A DNA stretch of 9,417 bases, taken from an uncultured Acetatifactor sp. (GTDB lineage Bacteria; Bacillota; Clostridia; Lachnospirales; Lachnospiraceae). A program made the position numbers and the translations under genes. Below are positions 7,480 through 9,417 of the stretch, one piece after another. Where the stretch lies: NCBI GenBank assembly GCA_947631715.1, contig CANRMK010000070.1, forward strand, positions 1-9,417. The letters are read 5' to 3'. Each line of letters opens with the position of its first letter. Position 1 is the first letter of the stretch. Below the pieces are notes generated by a model. That model did not search any database, was not told where the DNA came from, and was given only the letters and a program-made list of their open reading frames with translations.

Positions 7480-7584
7480 CGCTCTTATGTTCCGATCGAT
7501 CAGCCTCCGAACGGACAGACAAGATAATATCCATTTCATTCTTGTTTTTCTTCCTTTGAATGAACTGGCACAACTGGTATATTT

Positions 7585-7613
7585 ATTATAAAATGGAAAA
7601 ATACTTACGTCAA
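7585..7613 (-). promoter_or_regulatory. Strong sigma-A promoter of the lipoprotein gene
   Basis: Minus strand: -35 TTGACG (7608-7613), 17-bp spacer, -10 TATAAT (7585-7590). Start point expected near 7578, giving a leader of about 110 nt. A 12-bp tandem repeat lies 20 bp upstream of the -35 box. Confidence 0.8.
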
Positions 7614-7633
7614 CCCTGGTATAAAGCGCATAG

Positions 7634-7659
7634 ACTGGTTCCTATACTGGTTCCTATAC
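7634..7659. repeat. Two perfect 12-bp tandem repeats upstream of the lipoprotein promoter
   Basis: ACTGGTTCCTAT occurs twice in direct succession (7634-7645, 7646-7657) and continues with AC (7658-7659). It is intergenic, between the CPBP gene and the lipoprotein promoter, upstream of the -35 box where an activator would bind. The rest of the 7467-7731 gap holds only a short AATGATCATT palindrome (7704-7713) and no gene. Confidence 0.85.
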
Positions 7660-7731
7660 GCTCTGACGCTGTGTTGTATTACTTATTCAGTTGTGATTGT
7701 GGTAATGATCATTTCGACAAACTTAAAGTTA

Positions 7732-8523
7732 TCACTTTGCCCTTTGTTCGTTTTTCAAGAACATAAAAAAAGCAATCAAGAACACATTGACAAATAATAC
7801 AATAATGCTTCCCTCAATTTTGCAAGTTCCACCAGATAAAATCTCATTCCCATTGAAAGTCAAAATAAATAAATTCGGATAGTCATCTGCAAGCGATACC
7901 CCGCCTAAAACTAATCCCCCAATTCCATTCCATACAAAGTGCATTATAGTCGGTGCGATAATCGAACCACTGTATTCAAGGACCATTGTCATAAGTAAAC
8001 TCATAGTAAGTACATTCAGTACGGGAATAACACCCACTTCAAATGCCCCACCATGCAATACAGTAAAGAGCGCTGTTGTAACGATCGCAGCCGCAGCTAT
8101 GTTATATCTTTGCTTGAGCATTTGGTACAGATAGCCACGAACAAGAAGTTCCTGCATAATTACATTCAGAAATGCTGCTATCAACCAAATAGGAAACAGT
8201 TTAATTGAGTTACTTCCGTTAATATGAATGATCTTTGTTATATACATTATCAAAGTGGGAATTGCCAACCATACAATCCCTGTGATCGCTCCTAATACCA
8301 CTCCCTTAGTTGGATTATCAAATAAATGTAACTTTACTTCTTTCTTTTCTATGAACCAGAATGCGAGAGTAAATGCTATTATTGATAATAGCGGCATAAT
8401 TTCTGCCCACAATCTCCATATAGCAGGGTCTTCCGATGATGATAACGGCAATATAGAAGTTAATATTGCCCACCCAAGAAAAAATCCTGAAAATTTTATA
8501 ATGGTAATTGCTATTTTTTTCAA
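7732..8523 (-). CDS. CPBP-family intramembrane metalloprotease (CAAX protease / Abi type)
   Basis: Polytopic membrane protein of the CPBP (Abi/CAAX-like) family, related to Rce1-type prenyl-protein proteases. In bacteria such proteins are linked to bacteriocin self-immunity, protein maturation or unknown roles. With the TTG start it has 263 residues. Hydrophobic segments are at about 3-26, 42-58, 73-97, 109-126, 142-160, 162-182, 187-210 and 239-257. The three family motifs are present: QELLVRGY (124-131; the usual EExxxR reads QExxxR here), FTVLH (153-157) and HFVWN (195-199). The TTG at 8523 is chosen because GGAGG lies 8 nt upstream; the longer frame from ATG at 8538 (268 residues) has only a weak GAGAG. 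The gene is visibly AT-richer than the adjacent aminopeptidase gene. No bacteriocin precursor or ABC exporter is seen next to it, so the substrate is unknown. Confidence 0.88.
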   Translation of the reverse strand: MKKIAITIIKFSGFFLGWAILTSILPLSSSEDPAIWRLWAEIMPLLSIIAFTLAFWFIEKKEVKLHLFDNPTKGVVLGAITGIVWLAIPTLIMYITKIIHINGSNSIKLFPIWLIAAFLNVIMQELLVRGYLYQMLKQRYNIAAAAIVTTALFTVLHGGAFEVGVIPVLNVLTMSLLMTMVLEYSGSIIAPTIMHFVWNGIGGLVLGGVSLADDYPNLFILTFNGNEILSGGTCKIEGSIIVLFVNVFLIAFFMFLKNEQRAK

Positions 8524-8531
8524 AACAAGCG

Positions 8532-8536
8532 CCTCC
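8532..8536 (-). promoter_or_regulatory. Ribosome binding site supporting a TTG start of the CPBP gene
   Basis: GGAGG on the minus strand, 8 nt before TTG 8523. It overlaps the first codons of the alternative ATG start at 8538, so only one of the two starts can use it. Confidence 0.65.
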
Positions 8537-8593
8537 ATAACTCAAGCTCTCTTGTGCATAATGTGACAGGATAATATCCCGGATCTATGGGAA

Positions 8594-8646
8594 CGATCTG
8601 TTCCTCGGGAATCTCCGGATTCCGATTTGACAATCAGAACAGATCG
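8594..8646. repeat. Nested inverted repeat between the aminopeptidase and CPBP genes
   Basis: A perfect 10-bp inverted repeat, CGATCTGTTC (8594-8603) and GAACAGATCG (8637-8646), encloses 33 bp, which contain a second perfect 6-bp inverted repeat, GGAATC (8608-8613) and GATTCC (8618-8623) with a 4-nt loop. No T-tract follows on the minus strand, so it is not a standard terminator of the aminopeptidase gene. It could be an RNA hairpin, a protein-binding site or a small element remnant. A short palindrome GGATAATATCC (8569-8579) lies between it and the CPBP start. Confidence 0.7.
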
Positions 8647-8658
8647 ATCGCACATAAT

Positions 8659-9417
8659 TTATCCTCTTGAATGTTCCAGAAAGACCGTCTGATCCGCCCG
8701 GGTCTCCTGTTTCAGCCACTGGGCCTCCTCCTCGCTCAGGTAAGGTGATACCTTATCATACACCTGCCTCTGGTATGTATACAGCAGCGCCCGCTGGGTC
8801 TCCGTCAGCTGCTTCTCGTCGATGGCATCCATGTCGATGGGCACCCAGGTCAAGGTCTTAAAGTGCATGAACTGGCCGTATTCGTTCTTTACGTCATTTT
8901 CCGCCACCATCACATTTTCAATGCGGATACCGTGGCTGCCCTCAATATAGATGCCGGGCTCGTTGGTCACGTCCATACCCGCCTCCAGCACCGCCTCCTG
9001 GGCTCCCTGGGTATAGCGCCACCGAAGCCCCTGAGGGCCCTCATGCACATTCAGGATATAGCCCACGCCGTGTCCGGTGCCGCACTTGTAGTCAAGGCCC
9101 ATATTCCAGATAGGCTGGCGGGCCAGGATATCCAGATTCCGCCCGGTACACCCGTGGATCCAGCGGGCATAGGTCATCTGGAGCATTCCCGCCGCCACCG
9201 CCGTATAATGAAGCTTTTCCTCCTCCGTCACAGGCCCCAGCACAATGGTCCTTGTCACATCCGTGGTGCCGCCCAGATACTGGCCGCCGGAATCTACTAA
9301 CAGCATGCCCTCCGGCTTCAGCACTGCGCAGCTTTCAGGGGCAGCCTCATAGTGCATCATGGCCGCATTGGCCTTATAACCCGCTATGGTAGGGAAAGAC
9401 AGACCTAAAAACTCCGG
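8659..9417 (-). CDS. Xaa-Pro aminopeptidase (M24B), long form, C-terminal 252 residues
   Basis: Cytosolic metallopeptidase that removes N-terminal residues preceding proline (EC 3.4.11.9). The frame is open to the right edge of the window, so the N-terminal domains lie outside; the 252 residues seen comprise most of the pita-bread catalytic domain plus the C-terminal extension. All five dimetal ligands can be placed: D42 and D53 in VDSGGQYLGGTTDVTRT, H116 in TGHGVGY, E153 in TNEPG and E167 in IRIENV. H125 in NVHEGP is the expected second catalytic His. The tail (LTWVPIDMDAIDEKQL..., then a helical end) is the C-terminal subdomain of the long aminopeptidase P type of about 600 residues, as in eukaryotic XPNPEP1 and many Clostridia, not the short E. 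coli PepP type. A GC-rich, housekeeping-like gene; it likely marks the edge of the accessory block on its left. Confidence 0.95.
   Translation of the reverse strand, partial: PEFLGLSFPTIAGYKANAAMMHYEAAPESCAVLKPEGMLLVDSGGQYLGGTTDVTRTIVLGPVTEEEKLHYTAVAAGMLQMTYARWIHGCTGRNLDILARQPIWNMGLDYKCGTGHGVGYILNVHEGPQGLRWRYTQGAQEAVLEAGMDVTNEPGIYIEGSHGIRIENVMVAENDVKNEYGQFMHFKTLTWVPIDMDAIDEKQLTETQRALLYTYQRQVYDKVSPYLSEEEAQWLKQETRADQTVFLEHSRG

Noticed and set aside
7327..7539. 70-codon minus-strand frame starting in the lipoprotein leader
   Set aside because: It has an AAAGGAAG upstream, but it overlaps the lipoprotein gene in another frame and its translation shows no pattern of a real protein. A leader ORF cannot be excluded but is not supported.
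7560..7766. 68-codon plus-strand open frame in the CPBP-lipoprotein gap
   Set aside because: No ribosome binding site, opposite strand to all genes, runs over the promoter, the tandem repeat (giving VPILVPI) and the end of the CPBP gene.
1..9417. CRISPR arrays, tRNA/rRNA genes, insertion sequences, phage or defence systems
   Set aside because: No regularly spaced repeats, no tRNA-like cloverleaf and no transposase, integrase or known defence protein seen on either strand.

Overview
The window looks like chromosomal DNA of a spore-forming, Gram-positive, anaerobic Clostridia-type bacterium, probably Lachnospiraceae. The grounds are SpoIID/LytB- and YihY-type envelope proteins, an ATP-type PEP carboxykinase, sigma-A-type promoters (TTGACx - 17 bp - TATAAT-like), strong AGGAGG-type ribosome binding sites with GTG/TTG starts, and one lipoprotein with a Gram-positive lipobox. 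This is inference from family content; there is no rRNA or other marker in the window. All seven supported protein genes lie on the minus strand, so the natural reading order is right to left. Layout in transcription order: (1) 9417-8659, the C-terminal catalytic part of a long-form Xaa-Pro aminopeptidase (M24B), cut by the window edge. (2) 8658-8524, a short intergenic region holding a nested inverted repeat. (3) 8523-7732, a CPBP-family membrane protein. (4) 7731-7467, a leader with an almost consensus promoter and a 12-bp tandem repeat upstream of it. (5) 7466-6876, a small lipoprotein of unknown function. (6) 6699-4849, a cytoplasmic protein with an apparent N-terminal beta-sandwich and (alpha/alpha)6 barrel, resembling six-hairpin glycosidases. 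(7) 4704-3100, pckA with a clear promoter and an 88-nt leader. (8) about 3046-2818, a separately promoted and terminated structured RNA, best matched to a 6S-like RNA. (9) 2795-813, a long SpoIID/LytB-type protein. (10) 800-1, a YihY/BrkB-family membrane protein starting 12 nt after spoIID and running off the left edge. How they work together: only spoIID-yihY looks like a tight, translationally coupled pair, suggesting an envelope unit. pckA has its own promoter and is a stand-alone gluconeogenic/anaplerotic gene. Genes 3 to 6 are separately spaced, AT-richer than the flanking aminopeptidase, pckA and spoIID genes, and look like an accessory block inserted between core genes. The most interesting points are the structured RNA whose terminator sits right before the spoIID ribosome binding site, the orphan six-hairpin protein, and the two repeat structures in the accessory intergenic regions. 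I saw no CRISPR array, tRNA, rRNA, transposase or phage gene.
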